Shown here: positions 8,515-16,457 of the stretch, piece by piece
How positions within the stretch are numbered: position 1 is the stretch's first letter
Layout: every line of letters starts with the position of its first letter
Source: Proteobacteria bacterium UBA4457
GTDB taxonomy: Bacteria > Pseudomonadota > Gammaproteobacteria > Ga0077536
Reading direction: 5' to 3'
Assembly: GCA_002390205.1 (NCBI GenBank)
Contig: DGOV01000034.1
Coordinates: 1-37,066, forward strand
DNA: 37,066 nt
The notes under the pieces: model-generated
What the model saw: only the letters and a program-made list of their open reading frames with translations
The model's database searches: none
What the model was told of the DNA's origin: nothing
Made by a program: the position numbers and the translations under genes

Positions 8515-8531
8515 CTAAACTTAAAGTTTAG
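8515..8531. promoter_or_regulatory. Palindrome upstream of acyl-CoA synthetase gene
   Basis: CTAAACTT (8515-8522), one central A, AAGTTTAG (8524-8531): a perfect 8-base inverted repeat 49 bases upstream of the acyl-CoA synthetase start and inside the divergent region shared with the TetR gene. Size and position suit a dimeric regulator's operator. Which protein binds is inference. Confidence 0.45.
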
Positions 8532-8626
8532 AGGTATGTCCACGCGCAAGGCTTAGTTAATTTGTCCCTCGTAAAGATAGCATGTGCTGTGTGATTTGAG
8601 GAAGAATAATTTACGGCTTTCGTGAA

Positions 8627-8654
8627 TAATGAATATTATTTTTATTATTCATTA
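8627..8654. promoter_or_regulatory. Palindrome directly upstream of the TetR gene (candidate autoregulatory operator)
   Basis: TAATGAATA (8627-8635) and TATTCATTA (8646-8654) form a perfect 9-base inverted repeat with a 10-base A/T spacer, ending 19 bases before the ATG of the TetR gene. TetR proteins usually bind 15-30 base palindromes beside their own gene, so this is a natural candidate. A further GAATAAT copy at 8624-8630 overlaps the left arm. The region is very AT rich, which lowers the weight of the match. Confidence 0.5.
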
Positions 8655-8673
8655 CTAGGTGTATACTGACGTC

Positions 8674-9264
8674 ATGGTATTAACTAAGCAACATTCCGCT
8701 ACACAAAAGACGATATTAGCGGCTGCATTAAAACGAGTGGCTAAGTTCGGCTACACTAAAACCACTATGTGTGAAATCGCCTCTGATGTTGAGATGTCTC
8801 CGGCAAATATCTACCGCCACTTCAAAAGCAAACAGGCTATATTAAAGTCCTGCGCCGAGCGTTTCATTGAGGAACGATTTTCTGTATTACAGCTTATTGT
8901 CGAGGATAAAAATAAAACTGCAACAAAAAAGATCAAAGACTATGTCTACACTTTGGCGCGAGTAACCCAAGAATTGACGCACGGTGAATCTCACATGCCA
9001 GAAGTAGCAAACATAGTTACTCTAGCCTACCCAGAGCTAAGAAAGGAAACAATTAAACGGCACCAAGATATAATTAATACTATCCTTCTCCAAGGAGTCG
9101 AAAACAAGGAGTTCAAACAACATCCATCTCCCTCCACGATTGCAGCTTTTCATATAATGTTAACCGCGTTCGAGTATCCGTTTCTATGCCATCTATACTC
9201 GAAAATTGAGTTTGAGAACCATGCTAAAGAAGTAGCCAAAGTCCTGATAGACGCTTTGAAATAA
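8674..9264 (+). CDS. TetR/AcrR-family transcriptional regulator
   Basis: A 196-residue one-component repressor counted from the ATG at 8674. A GTG five codons earlier (8659) is in frame but lies against the palindrome with no ribosome site, whereas TAGGTG precedes the ATG. Seen: the N-terminal TetR helix-turn-helix, ILAAALKRVAKFGYTKTTMCEIASDVEMSPANIYRHFKSKQAIL (about 14-57), with the typical G-x-x-x-x-T-x-x-x-I-A and Y-x-H-F-x-x-K spacing; the rest is the helical ligand-binding domain. The ligand is unpredictable, though the neighbours (acyl-CoA synthetase, RND exporter, LolA-like protein) suggest an acyl-CoA or lipid. It precedes the exporter by 91 bases on the same strand and diverges from the acyl-CoA synthetase, so it could control both. 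Confidence 0.88.
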   Translation: MVLTKQHSATQKTILAAALKRVAKFGYTKTTMCEIASDVEMSPANIYRHFKSKQAILKSCAERFIEERFSVLQLIVEDKNKTATKKIKDYVYTLARVTQELTHGESHMPEVANIVTLAYPELRKETIKRHQDIINTILLQGVENKEFKQHPSPSTIAAFHIMLTAFEYPFLCHLYSKIEFENHAKEVAKVLIDALK

Positions 9265-9355
9265 AAGTTTATGTTATCGAGCCGTATGGGCAGTAGTGAT
9301 TTTTCGTCTGCTCTGAGTCTCCTAGAACACACCGGTTTATACTAAGGAATATTGA

Positions 9356-11647
9356 ATGAAAAATTTTGAAGCGCGGTTTGCTGAAATAATACTTAACAAT
9401 CGGATTATTGTGATTTTCTTATCGTTACTGGTAGTAGGTCTATTAGGCACCGGTACAAGCAAGCTATATATGGATGGTAGTAATGAAGCTTTTTTCAGTG
9501 ATGACAATCCAGAATTATTAGCATTTCACAAACTAGAGAACACATATACAAAGCATGACAACGTCATTATTGTTCTGGCGCCTAAAGACGGGAATGTATT
9601 TACTAGAAGCACACTGTCGGCAATTGAAAACCTGACCGCAGCCTCTTGGCAAATGCCCTATTCCTCCAGAGTCGACTCTATAACCAACTTTCAATATACA
9701 GAAGCGGTTGAGGATGACCTAATAGTCCGTGATATGGTCACCGACGCTAGTTCTTTGTCAGATGATGAAGTACAAAAAGTCAAGCAAGCAGTCCTAAGCG
9801 AACCAATACTGTTCAAACAGCTCATTTCTGAGAAAGGACACGTTACAGGCATAAATGTGACGTTGCAGATCGCCCCTCTGGAAAGGACTGTAGCCACCGC
9901 CGAAATAGCTGAGTACACGAGAGCGATGAAAGCCGACTTGAAAGCGTCTAATCCTAATATTGACGTATATTTAAGCGGAATGGTCATGATGGATGATGCA
10001 TTCAACACTAGTGCAATAAACGACGTGTCTAAACTTTTACCATTTAGTTTTGCTTGCATGATGATCTTATTAGCTGTACTGGTCGGTCGTTTTTTTGGGA
10101 CACTTGTCACGTTTCTAGTTATTCTTTTTTCTATTATCGCCGCTATGGGAGTCGGCGGGATGTTGGGCTATCCTCTAACCGGCGTCAGCTCTTCAACCCC
10201 TATCATTATCCTGACTGTAGCCATCGCTAACTGTGTTCATGTGCTCACGACATATGCCCAGTCATTAAAAGAAGGCCAAAGTAAAAAAGAGGCCATGGCG
10301 AATAGCCTTAAAATAAACTTACAACCTGTTTTTCTTGCGAGCGCAACAACAGCAATCGGGTTTCTAACAATGAATTTCTCTGAAGTCCCTCCCTTTAACC
10401 ACCTCGGAACACTAGTAGCTATTGGAGTCTTACTTTCTTTCGCTCTGTCTATAACTTTTTTACCAGCCTTAGTCACTTTGCTGCCAAAAAGTCGCGCTAA
10501 ATTCAAGGAGAGTGATGGGAAAACTTTACTCGCTATCGCAGATTTTGTCATCAGAAAACGCCGTGCTTGTCTTTGGGGAATGACTTTGATTACAGTCTTT
10601 CTAATAGCCAATTTACCTAGGAACGAGCTCAATGACATTTTCGTTCATTATTTCTCCGAATCAATAGATTTTAGGACCGACACAGATTTTATGGTCGAAA
10701 ATCTAACTGGCGTCTATACGCTGAACTGGTCTTTGGAGTCTAAGGGGTCAGGGGGTATAAGCGAGCCTGGATTTCTCCAAGATACAGAAAATTTTTCGCT
10801 ATGGCTAGAGCAACAACCCGAAACAATCCATGTTTCTCGGTTCACGGAGATAATGAAGCGGCTCAACAAGAATATGCATGGCGATGATGATGCGTACTAC
10901 AAGCTGCCTGATAATAGAGATCTGGCGGCACAGTACCTCCTTCTATATGAAATGTCCTTACCATATGGGCTTGATCTAAATAATCAAATAAACGTTGACA
11001 AATCGTCCACCAAAATAAGAGCCACGACACAGACGATCTCCAGTAAAAAGGTCATAGCACTCGACAAAAAAGCAAAAGCGTGGATAAGAGAAAACACTAG
11101 CTATGTGACTAGAGTCGACAGCGCGAGCACCGTTCTGATGTTCTCTCATATTGGGCAACGAAATATCAAAACGATGTTAATAGGTACGGTAATTGCACTT
11201 GTTCTAATATCAGTCATTTTAATGTTGGCTCTTCGATCATTGAAACTAGGGGCATTAAGCCTAATCCCTAATCTTATTCCAGCTGCTGCTGGATTCGGCG
11301 TATGGGGTATTCTAGTCGGTCAGGTTGGCCTGTCATTATCTGTAGTTACCGGCATGACCTTCGGGATCGTCATTGACTACACCGTACACTTTATGTCGAA
11401 ATATCTCAGAGCGCGTCGCGAAGATGACCTCAGCCCTGAAAATGCCATCAGGTATGCGTTCAAAAATGTGGGTCAGGCTCTTGTCATAACAACTATAATA
11501 TTGGTGATAGGGTTCGGTGTACTCGGTACTTCTGTGTTTGCATTTAACGCAACTATGGGTCAGGTTACTGCCATCATTATATCTATAGCGCTGGCAGCTG
11601 TGCTCTTCCTTCTTCCACCTCTTCTGCTTAAAATCGAGGGTAAATAA
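9356..11647 (+). CDS. RND/MMPL-family exporter
   Basis: A 763-residue inner-membrane protein of the RND superfamily, MMPL/HpnN-like branch. Seen: one N-terminal membrane segment (about 15-34), a large periplasmic loop to about 220, five or six membrane segments (about 222-418), a second loop, and a final five-segment bundle (about 606-758), i.e. the internal duplication of RND proteins. Each bundle carries the characteristic G-rich helix, with FGIVIDYTVHFMSKYLRA in the second half providing the conserved Asp-Tyr of the proton relay. Members of this branch move lipids or hopanoids across or out of the membrane. TAAGGA precedes the ATG. Two bases separate it from the LolA-like gene, a known pairing, so lipid traffic to the outer membrane is the likely role. 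Cargo unknown. Confidence 0.88.
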   Translation: MKNFEARFAEIILNNRIIVIFLSLLVVGLLGTGTSKLYMDGSNEAFFSDDNPELLAFHKLENTYTKHDNVIIVLAPKDGNVFTRSTLSAIENLTAASWQMPYSSRVDSITNFQYTEAVEDDLIVRDMVTDASSLSDDEVQKVKQAVLSEPILFKQLISEKGHVTGINVTLQIAPLERTVATAEIAEYTRAMKADLKASNPNIDVYLSGMVMMDDAFNTSAINDVSKLLPFSFACMMILLAVLVGRFFGTLVTFLVILFSIIAAMGVGGMLGYPLTGVSSSTPIIILTVAIANCVHVLTTYAQSLKEGQSKKEAMANSLKINLQPVFLASATTAIGFLTMNFSEVPPFNHLGTLVAIGVLLSFALSITFLPALVTLLPKSRAKFKESDGKTLLAIADFVIRKRRACLWGMTLITVFLIANLPRNELNDIFVHYFSESIDFRTDTDFMVENLTGVYTLNWSLESKGSGGISEPGFLQDTENFSLWLEQQPETIHVSRFTEIMKRLNKNMHGDDDAYYKLPDNRDLAAQYLLLYEMSLPYGLDLNNQINVDKSSTKIRATTQTISSKKVIALDKKAKAWIRENTSYVTRVDSASTVLMFSHIGQRNIKTMLIGTVIALVLISVILMLALRSLKLGALSLIPNLIPAAAGFGVWGILVGQVGLSLSVVTGMTFGIVIDYTVHFMSKYLRARREDDLSPENAIRYAFKNVGQALVITTIILVIGFGVLGTSVFAFNATMGQVTAIIISIALAAVLFLLPPLLLKIEGK

Positions 11648-11649
11648 TA

Positions 11650-12426
11650 ATGCGATCTTTAATGTTTTTAATACTGACTTTGGTAACGGCTCTAGTAGTC
11701 GCTGAAACTCCGGCTGAAAAAGGACTTGCAATAGCAATAGAAGCTGACAAACGCGACACAGGTTGGGTGGACTTTAAAGCCAAGATGAAGATGACACTGA
11801 GGAACAAGCAAGGTCAAGAAAGTACGAGAACCATAAAATTGTCCAGTCAGGAAGTTCTAAACGATGGTGACAAAAGTCTCTCTATTTTTTCCTCCCCAAG
11901 AGATATTAAAGGAACGGCCTTCTTAAGTTACACTCACGCACTTAAGCCCGACGATCAATGGCTGTTTTTACCCGCTTTAAAGCGGGTAAAACGTATCGCA
12001 TCGGCCAACAAGTCTGGACCCTTTGTTGGTAGCGAGTTCGCCTACGAAGATCTTACTTCACAAGAAGTAGAAAAATATACTTACAACTGGCTACGAGACG
12101 AGAACATTAATGGTAAAACGTTTTTTGTTGTTGAAGCGATTCCGGCCTATGCTAACTCTGGATATGCGCGTCAAGAAGTATGGATTGATAGTGAAATGTA
12201 TCAACCGGTAAAAATTGTATTCTTTGACCGTAAAAATAGTTTATTAAAAACTCTAGAAAGCTCTGATTGGAACCAATACCTGGGCAAATACTGGCGGCCA
12301 AGCCGCATGTACATGCAGAATCATCAGACTTCGAAAAGTACAGAACTGACGTGGTCAGATTATTCATTTAAAGTTGGGTTAACGGACAGAGATTTTGATC
12401 AAAGTACATTAAAGCGGGCGCGGTAG
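11650..12426 (+). CDS. LolA-like outer membrane lipoprotein-sorting family protein
   Basis: A 258-residue periplasmic protein with a clear signal peptide (hydrophobic 4-17, cleavage near VVA/ET). Seen: an LolA/VioE-type beta-sheet pattern with WVDFKAKMKMTLRNKQG, LSIFSSPRDIKGTAFLSY, DDQWLFLPALKRVKRI, GPFVGSEFAYEDLTSQEVEKY, NGKTFFVVEAIPA, RQEVWIDSEMYQPVKIVFFDR and KYWRPSRMYMQNHQTSKSTEL. These are the strand signatures of the 'outer membrane lipoprotein-sorting protein' family (PF17131 as I know it), which binds a hydrophobic ligand in a half-barrel. It starts 2 bases after the RND exporter, so the two should be translated together, with this protein carrying the exporter's lipid cargo through the periplasm. 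It is not classical LolA, which is shorter and not encoded with RND genes. Confidence 0.85.
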   Translation: MRSLMFLILTLVTALVVAETPAEKGLAIAIEADKRDTGWVDFKAKMKMTLRNKQGQESTRTIKLSSQEVLNDGDKSLSIFSSPRDIKGTAFLSYTHALKPDDQWLFLPALKRVKRIASANKSGPFVGSEFAYEDLTSQEVEKYTYNWLRDENINGKTFFVVEAIPAYANSGYARQEVWIDSEMYQPVKIVFFDRKNSLLKTLESSDWNQYLGKYWRPSRMYMQNHQTSKSTELTWSDYSFKVGLTDRDFDQSTLKRAR

Positions 12427-12458
12427 CATAAGGATTCTAATTAACATAGGCTAACCGC

Positions 12459-13451
12459 ATGCTAATTTACCGAATTAAAAGCTATACCTCTCAGAATGGG
12501 ACCAAGCTTGATGTTGACCTCGCATATCAGACCTATGGCAGTCTCAGCAAAGAAAAAGACAACGCGATTCTAATCCCTACTTTTTTTGGAGGGAAACACA
12601 CTGACACCGAGTATATGCTTGCTGATGGGAGAGCACTCGACATCAAGAGATACTTTGTTGTGGTCGTTAATATGCTGGGCAATGGGTTTTCTTCATCCCC
12701 AAGTAATACCCCGTCCCCCTATGCAGGTAAGAGCTTCCCTTTATTCACGCTATATGACAATGTCATGTGCCAACACCAACTAGTGACGAAGGCTCTGGGT
12801 ATCAAAGAGCTTAGGCTAGTCACCGGATTTTCTATGGGGGCTCAGCAGACTTTCCAGTGGGGAGCGCTGTTCCCAAATATGGTTAAAGCAATTGCCCCTA
12901 TCTGCGGTGCAGCAAGAATAGCGGACCATAATAAAGTATTCATTGAGAGCGCAATTGGCGTGCTTAAGATAGCCCCTGACTTCAAAGCAGGAAATTATAA
13001 AAATCCTCCATTAGACGCATTGAACGCATTTGGTCACGTCTACTCAGCTTGGCTTTTCTCACAAGACTTCTTTCGCGAACGCCTCTACAAAGAGATAAAA
13101 CTTGAGACAGCAGCCGATGTTGTTAAATTCACCCAAAATTATTTTAAACAAAGTGATGCAAATGATCTCGTTGCAATGGCAAACACATGGGCCAATGCTG
13201 ACATTAGTGCAAACATTCGCTTCAACAATGACTTTGATGCCGCTCTACGTGCGATAACTTGTAAGGCCATCGTGCTACCGGGAGCAACAGATCTTTACTT
13301 TCGAGTGGCTGACAGCGTATACGAAGTTGATAAAATGTCCGCTGCAGAATTAAGGCCAATCCCTTCGAACTGGGGCCATGCTGCTGGCTTTGGTGCAAGC
13401 AGTGCAGATAATATTTTCATAGACAAAGCTCTTACGGAACTATTAGCATAA
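12459..13451 (+). CDS. MetX-like alpha/beta-fold hydrolase/acyltransferase
   Basis: A 330-residue alpha/beta hydrolase of the homoserine O-acetyltransferase-like group. Seen: DLAYQTYGSLSKEKDNAILIPTFF near the N-terminus, the oxyanion region TFFGG, VVVVNMLGNGFSSSPSN near 67-83, the nucleophile elbow GFSMGAQQ with Ser125, Asp278 in PGATDLYF, and His307 in WGHAAGFG: a complete catalytic triad. True MetX proteins are somewhat longer and carry a stricter GGSMGG elbow, so methionine biosynthesis is not assured; relatives act as esterases or acyltransferases on other alcohols. No signal peptide, so cytosolic. It lies 32 bases after the LolA-like gene and likely belongs to the exporter operon. Confident in fold, not in substrate. 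Confidence 0.8.
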   Translation: MLIYRIKSYTSQNGTKLDVDLAYQTYGSLSKEKDNAILIPTFFGGKHTDTEYMLADGRALDIKRYFVVVVNMLGNGFSSSPSNTPSPYAGKSFPLFTLYDNVMCQHQLVTKALGIKELRLVTGFSMGAQQTFQWGALFPNMVKAIAPICGAARIADHNKVFIESAIGVLKIAPDFKAGNYKNPPLDALNAFGHVYSAWLFSQDFFRERLYKEIKLETAADVVKFTQNYFKQSDANDLVAMANTWANADISANIRFNNDFDAALRAITCKAIVLPGATDLYFRVADSVYEVDKMSAAELRPIPSNWGHAAGFGASSADNIFIDKALTELLA

Positions 13452-13489
13452 GCACCGCAACTTCAATAACGGGCTATAGTATAAAAACC

Positions 13490-13502
13490 ATGAGAGTCTC
13501 AT
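13490..13502. promoter_or_regulatory. Short palindrome before the aminotransferase gene
   Basis: ATGAGA-G-TCTCAT is a perfect 6-base inverted repeat eight bases before the aminotransferase ATG at 13510 and just after a TATAGT (13475-13480) that could act as a -10 box. It could be an operator at a transcription start or could pair in the mRNA and mask the weak ribosome site. Short enough to be chance. Confidence 0.25.
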
Positions 13503-13509
13503 AAAGTTA

Positions 13510-14592
13510 ATGAAAAACAAGATCCATATAGACGACACGAAAGAAACGCAGGAAATTACTTTACCGGAGGATCTTGGTTTTGGCCGGGTTTTCACGGACA
13601 GGATGTTCACACAAAAGTATAATGCCCAAGACGGATGGCACAACCCTTGCGTCAGTACATACGCCCCCATCTCTTTAGACCCAGCAGCGACTGTCTATCA
13701 TAATGGACAAATGGTCTTCGATGGCACTAAGGCCTACCTGCGACCAGATGGAGACATTAATTTGTTTCGTCCCGAACTCAACGTAGAAAGATTCAACCTA
13801 TCAGCTGCGCGTATGGGTATGCCATCTGTCGATCCTGCTGTTCATCTTGAAGCTATAAAAATGCTTATAAAGCTCGAGCATCGCTGGGTCCCAAAAAAAC
13901 CTGGGACAAGCTTATATATTCGACCTACGATGATCAGTACTGAAAAAACGCTGGAAGTTCGTGCAGGAAGAGAATATCTACACTTCATTATACTCACACC
14001 AGTCGCGCCATATTTCGCATCGGGTTTTAGTCCTGTCTCTGTTTATGTCTCTGACGATTATGTTAGAGCAGTCAGAGGGGGTACGGGGCAAGCTAAAACA
14101 CCTGGTAATTATGCAGGTTCTATTGCTGCGACTGAGATAGCATTAGAGAAAGGGTATCAACAGGTCCTATGGCTAGATGGAGTGGAACGCAAATACATAG
14201 ACGAAGTCGGTGCGATGAACATCGCATTCGTTCTAAATGGTAAAGAGATCGTGACTCCGTCACTAACTGGCGCAATACTTCACGGTATCACCAGACGGTC
14301 ACTTCTGGAGCTGGCACCAGATCTTGGCTACGATATAACAGAGAGGCGAATTGAAATAAAAGAAATTATAGATGGTCTAAAAGACGGGAGTGTGACCGAA
14401 ATATTTGGTATGGGGACTGGTGCAGTAATAGCTCCAGTAGGCAGAATAAGTTACAAAGATCAACCTATTATCATTAAAGATGGCCAGCCTGGTCCAGTTG
14501 CAACACATCTATATAACGAACTCACTGATATTCAGTATGGTCGAAAAATCGACCCTTACAATTGGACACAAACAATATCTGTGGCTTCTTGA
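13510..14592 (+). CDS. ilvE: Branched-chain-amino-acid aminotransferase (class IV PLP enzyme)
   Basis: A 360-residue PLP fold-type IV aminotransferase of the long (eukaryote-like, about 350-residue) BCAT branch. Seen: GFGRVFTDRMF...Y near 23-37, YHNGQMVFDGTKAY near 63-76, FRPELNVERFNLSAARM near 86-102, YIRPTM, the PLP-lysine block GGTGQAKTPGNYAGS with Lys196, WLDGVERKYIDEVGAMNIAFV near 221-241, TPSLTGAILHGITRRSL near 249-265 and FGMGTGAVIAPVG near 299-311. All cofactor contacts are present. The enzyme reversibly moves the amino group between leucine, isoleucine or valine and 2-oxoglutarate in the cytosol. The ATG lacks a strong ribosome site. It is followed in the same direction by the CMD/AhpD-like and glyoxalase genes. 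Whether it is the biosynthetic copy or a specialised one cannot be told. Confidence 0.9.
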   Translation: MKNKIHIDDTKETQEITLPEDLGFGRVFTDRMFTQKYNAQDGWHNPCVSTYAPISLDPAATVYHNGQMVFDGTKAYLRPDGDINLFRPELNVERFNLSAARMGMPSVDPAVHLEAIKMLIKLEHRWVPKKPGTSLYIRPTMISTEKTLEVRAGREYLHFIILTPVAPYFASGFSPVSVYVSDDYVRAVRGGTGQAKTPGNYAGSIAATEIALEKGYQQVLWLDGVERKYIDEVGAMNIAFVLNGKEIVTPSLTGAILHGITRRSLLELAPDLGYDITERRIEIKEIIDGLKDGSVTEIFGMGTGAVIAPVGRISYKDQPIIIKDGQPGPVATHLYNELTDIQYGRKIDPYNWTQTISVAS

Positions 14593-14620
14593 TTGGGTAA
14601 CCTTAGGAGATGATATAACG

Positions 14621-15019
14621 ATGACAACAGTAGCTCTAATAGAATACGCAGATGCGACTGGCGATGTACTGACGGTTTATGATGAAATCCGCCGCGCTCG
14701 TAAATCTGATTTTATTAATAATTTCTGGAAAGCATTGGCTAACAATCCTGAACAGCTCAGGCGCACGTGGGATCAATTAAAAATTGTAATGGGGCCGGGA
14801 AGCATTGACCCTCTCACTAAAGAAATGATCTATATTGCTGTATCTGTTGCCAATTCTTGCAGCTATTGCATACACTCCCATACGGTAGCCGCGCGTGCAA
14901 AAGGCATGTCTACAGATCAACATAGTGAACTTTTAGCCGTTATTGGAATGGCGAGCCACACAAATGGTTTAGTCACGGCAATGCAAGTTGCGACAGATAC
15001 GGAATTTATGGTCGAATAA
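14621..15019 (+). CDS. Carboxymuconolactone decarboxylase (CMD/AhpD-like) family protein
   Basis: A 132-residue protein starting at the ATG at 14621, which has TTAGGAGA in place. The frame is open further upstream, but a longer start would overlap the end of the aminotransferase gene and add unrelated residues. Seen: a helical CMD fold with the AhpD-type redox motif Cys80-x-x-Cys83-x3-His87 (NSCSYCIHSH) and a preceding KEMIYIAVSVAN helix. Proteins with CxxC-x3-H act as alkylhydroperoxidase partners or peroxide/organic hydroperoxide reductants; those lacking it are true decarboxylases, so a redox role is more likely. Probably a cytosolic oligomer. It sits between the aminotransferase and glyoxalase I in one direction, consistent with a stress or detoxification module. 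Confidence 0.87.
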   Translation: MTTVALIEYADATGDVLTVYDEIRRARKSDFINNFWKALANNPEQLRRTWDQLKIVMGPGSIDPLTKEMIYIAVSVANSCSYCIHSHTVAARAKGMSTDQHSELLAVIGMASHTNGLVTAMQVATDTEFMVE

Positions 15020-15071
15020 GTACTAGACAGTGATTTTATTCCAATTATTTAGTTAAGACGGGGACGATAAA

Positions 15072-15575
15072 ATGGCCGACAAAGCTACCGATGGTTATGT
15101 GATGAACCAGACTATGCTCAGGATTAAAGATCCAAAGGTTTCGGTTGGTTTCTACCGAGATACTTTAGGCATGGAATTGTTAGGGCAGTTCGACTTTGAG
15201 GAAATGAAATTTTCACTGTATTTCATGGGGTATGTCTCAGATGACGAAAAGATACCCGAGGACAAATCTGAACGTGCCTCTTGGATCTTTAGTCAACCGG
15301 CTCTGGTCGAGCTGACGCACAACTGGGGCACAGAATCTGATCCCGACTTCTCTGGATACCATGATGGTAACTCCCAGCCACAAGGGTTCGGACATATAGG
15401 CATCTCAGTGCCTGACGTATATGTGGCTAGCGAAAGATTCGAGAAGCTAGGTGTAGAATTCGTGAAACGTCCAGATGACGGAAAAATGAAGGGACTTGCA
15501 TTTATCAAAGACCCTGATGGGTACTGGATAGAAATCCTAAGCCCTCATGGACTTAGGAAAATAGCGGTATCTTAA
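15072..15575 (+). CDS. gloA: Lactoylglutathione lyase (glyoxalase I)
   Basis: A 167-residue two-beta-alpha-beta-beta-beta-unit protein of the longer glyoxalase I type. Seen: MNQTMLRIKDPKVSVGFYRDTLGM with metal ligand Gln13, FSLYFMGY, ALVELTHNWGTE with Glu80, GFGHIGISVPDV with His108 and KDPDGYWIEILSP with Glu154: the Q/E/H/E metal set is complete. The length and the long first loop match the zinc-type enzyme of eukaryotes, pseudomonads and related Gammaproteobacteria, not the about 135-residue nickel type of E. coli. It isomerises the hemithioacetal of methylglyoxal and glutathione to S-lactoylglutathione in the cytosol. It is the last gene of the co-directional run; its stop is 4 bases from the converging SDR stop. 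Confidence 0.93.
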   Translation: MADKATDGYVMNQTMLRIKDPKVSVGFYRDTLGMELLGQFDFEEMKFSLYFMGYVSDDEKIPEDKSERASWIFSQPALVELTHNWGTESDPDFSGYHDGNSQPQGFGHIGISVPDVYVASERFEKLGVEFVKRPDDGKMKGLAFIKDPDGYWIEILSPHGLRKIAVS

Positions 15576-15579
15576 GTTT

Positions 15580-16356
15580 CTAGGCGTTTTTTATAGTAAG
15601 TCCGCCGTCAACAGCTAGATGAGTTCCTGTAATATACTGAGAAGCAGGCAGAACAAAATTGAGAGTTCCATGTGCGACTTCTTCAGGCTCAGCATAACGC
15701 TTTAAAGCTGAGCGTCTGTTAGCGAAAACTTGCTTTGCGTCGTCAGGTATGTCCGAAGTCATCCCGGTATTTATGGGGCCTGGGCAGATGCAATTTACCG
15801 TGATCCCTCTCATTCCAAACTCGACTGCTAGTGATCGAGTTAAACCGATTACACCTGTCTTGGCAGCAGTATAGGCGGCAGCGCCTTTTGTCGCCCCCAA
15901 AGCCTCTGTTGAGGCAATGTTCACTATCCGACCTCCATCAGATGCCTCTAGATAAGGAAGACATTCTTTAACTAACATTACCTGAGACGTTAGAAGAATC
16001 TCTAAACTTTTATGCCAGCTGTCAAAAAAGTTAGGAGAATCGATTGCCTCAGGGAAAACAACTCCTGCATTGTTGATTAAGATATCTATACACCCCCACT
16101 TATCGGCCACGGACTTCACCACGCTTGCTCGTTGTTCAGCATCGCTTACATCTAGCACCCAGCCCGAGGCGCTTCCCCCAGAGTCAAGAATTTCGGTAAC
16201 CACTATGTCGATTTTATTTTTGTCCAAATCTGTAACTACGACATGGGCACCTTCATCAGCAAACAGGTGAGCAGTTGCGCGCCCCATCCCACTTGCAGCG
16301 CCGGTGATAACAGCTACCTTTTTTTCTATACTGCGACTTAGCTTACTTAATCTCAC
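15580..16356 (-). CDS. Short-chain dehydrogenase/reductase (classical SDR)
   Basis: A 258-residue classical SDR. Seen: TGAASGMG at 18-25, TDLDK after beta-2 (Asp43 suggests NAD(H)), NNAG at 95-98, catalytic Ser149/Thr150 in NIASTEA, Tyr162-x3-Lys166 (YTAAK), CPGPINTGMT and a final TGTHLAVDGGL. The pattern is that of 3-oxoacyl-ACP reductase-like or secondary-alcohol SDRs. The start is a GTG at 16356 with AAGGAG ten bases upstream; no better ATG exists in frame. Cytosolic. It lies 101 bases downstream of the DUF938 gene on the same strand. The substrate is not evident from context. Confidence 0.9.
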   Translation of the reverse strand: MRLSKLSRSIEKKVAVITGAASGMGRATAHLFADEGAHVVVTDLDKNKIDIVVTEILDSGGSASGWVLDVSDAEQRASVVKSVADKWGCIDILINNAGVVFPEAIDSPNFFDSWHKSLEILLTSQVMLVKECLPYLEASDGGRIVNIASTEALGATKGAAAYTAAKTGVIGLTRSLAVEFGMRGITVNCICPGPINTGMTSDIPDDAKQVFANRRSALKRYAEPEEVAHGTLNFVLPASQYITGTHLAVDGGLTIKNA

Positions 16357-16457
16357 TAGATGGTTACTCCTTCTATCCTTTTGGGTGGCTCGGTCTGGTC
16401 AAGTAATGTGTCCGAATTATAACCAGTAACACTGAATAATAAATATCTCTCTGAAAT

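Noticed and set aside
12459..13451. Calling the hydrolase metX (homoserine O-acetyltransferase)
   Set aside because: The elbow is GFSMGAQ instead of the stricter MetX form and it is encoded with exporter genes, so only the fold is claimed.
14480..14620. Longer N-terminus for the CMD/AhpD-like gene
   Set aside because: It would overlap the aminotransferase gene and lacks a ribosome site, while the ATG at 14621 has TTAGGAGA and starts at the family's usual position.
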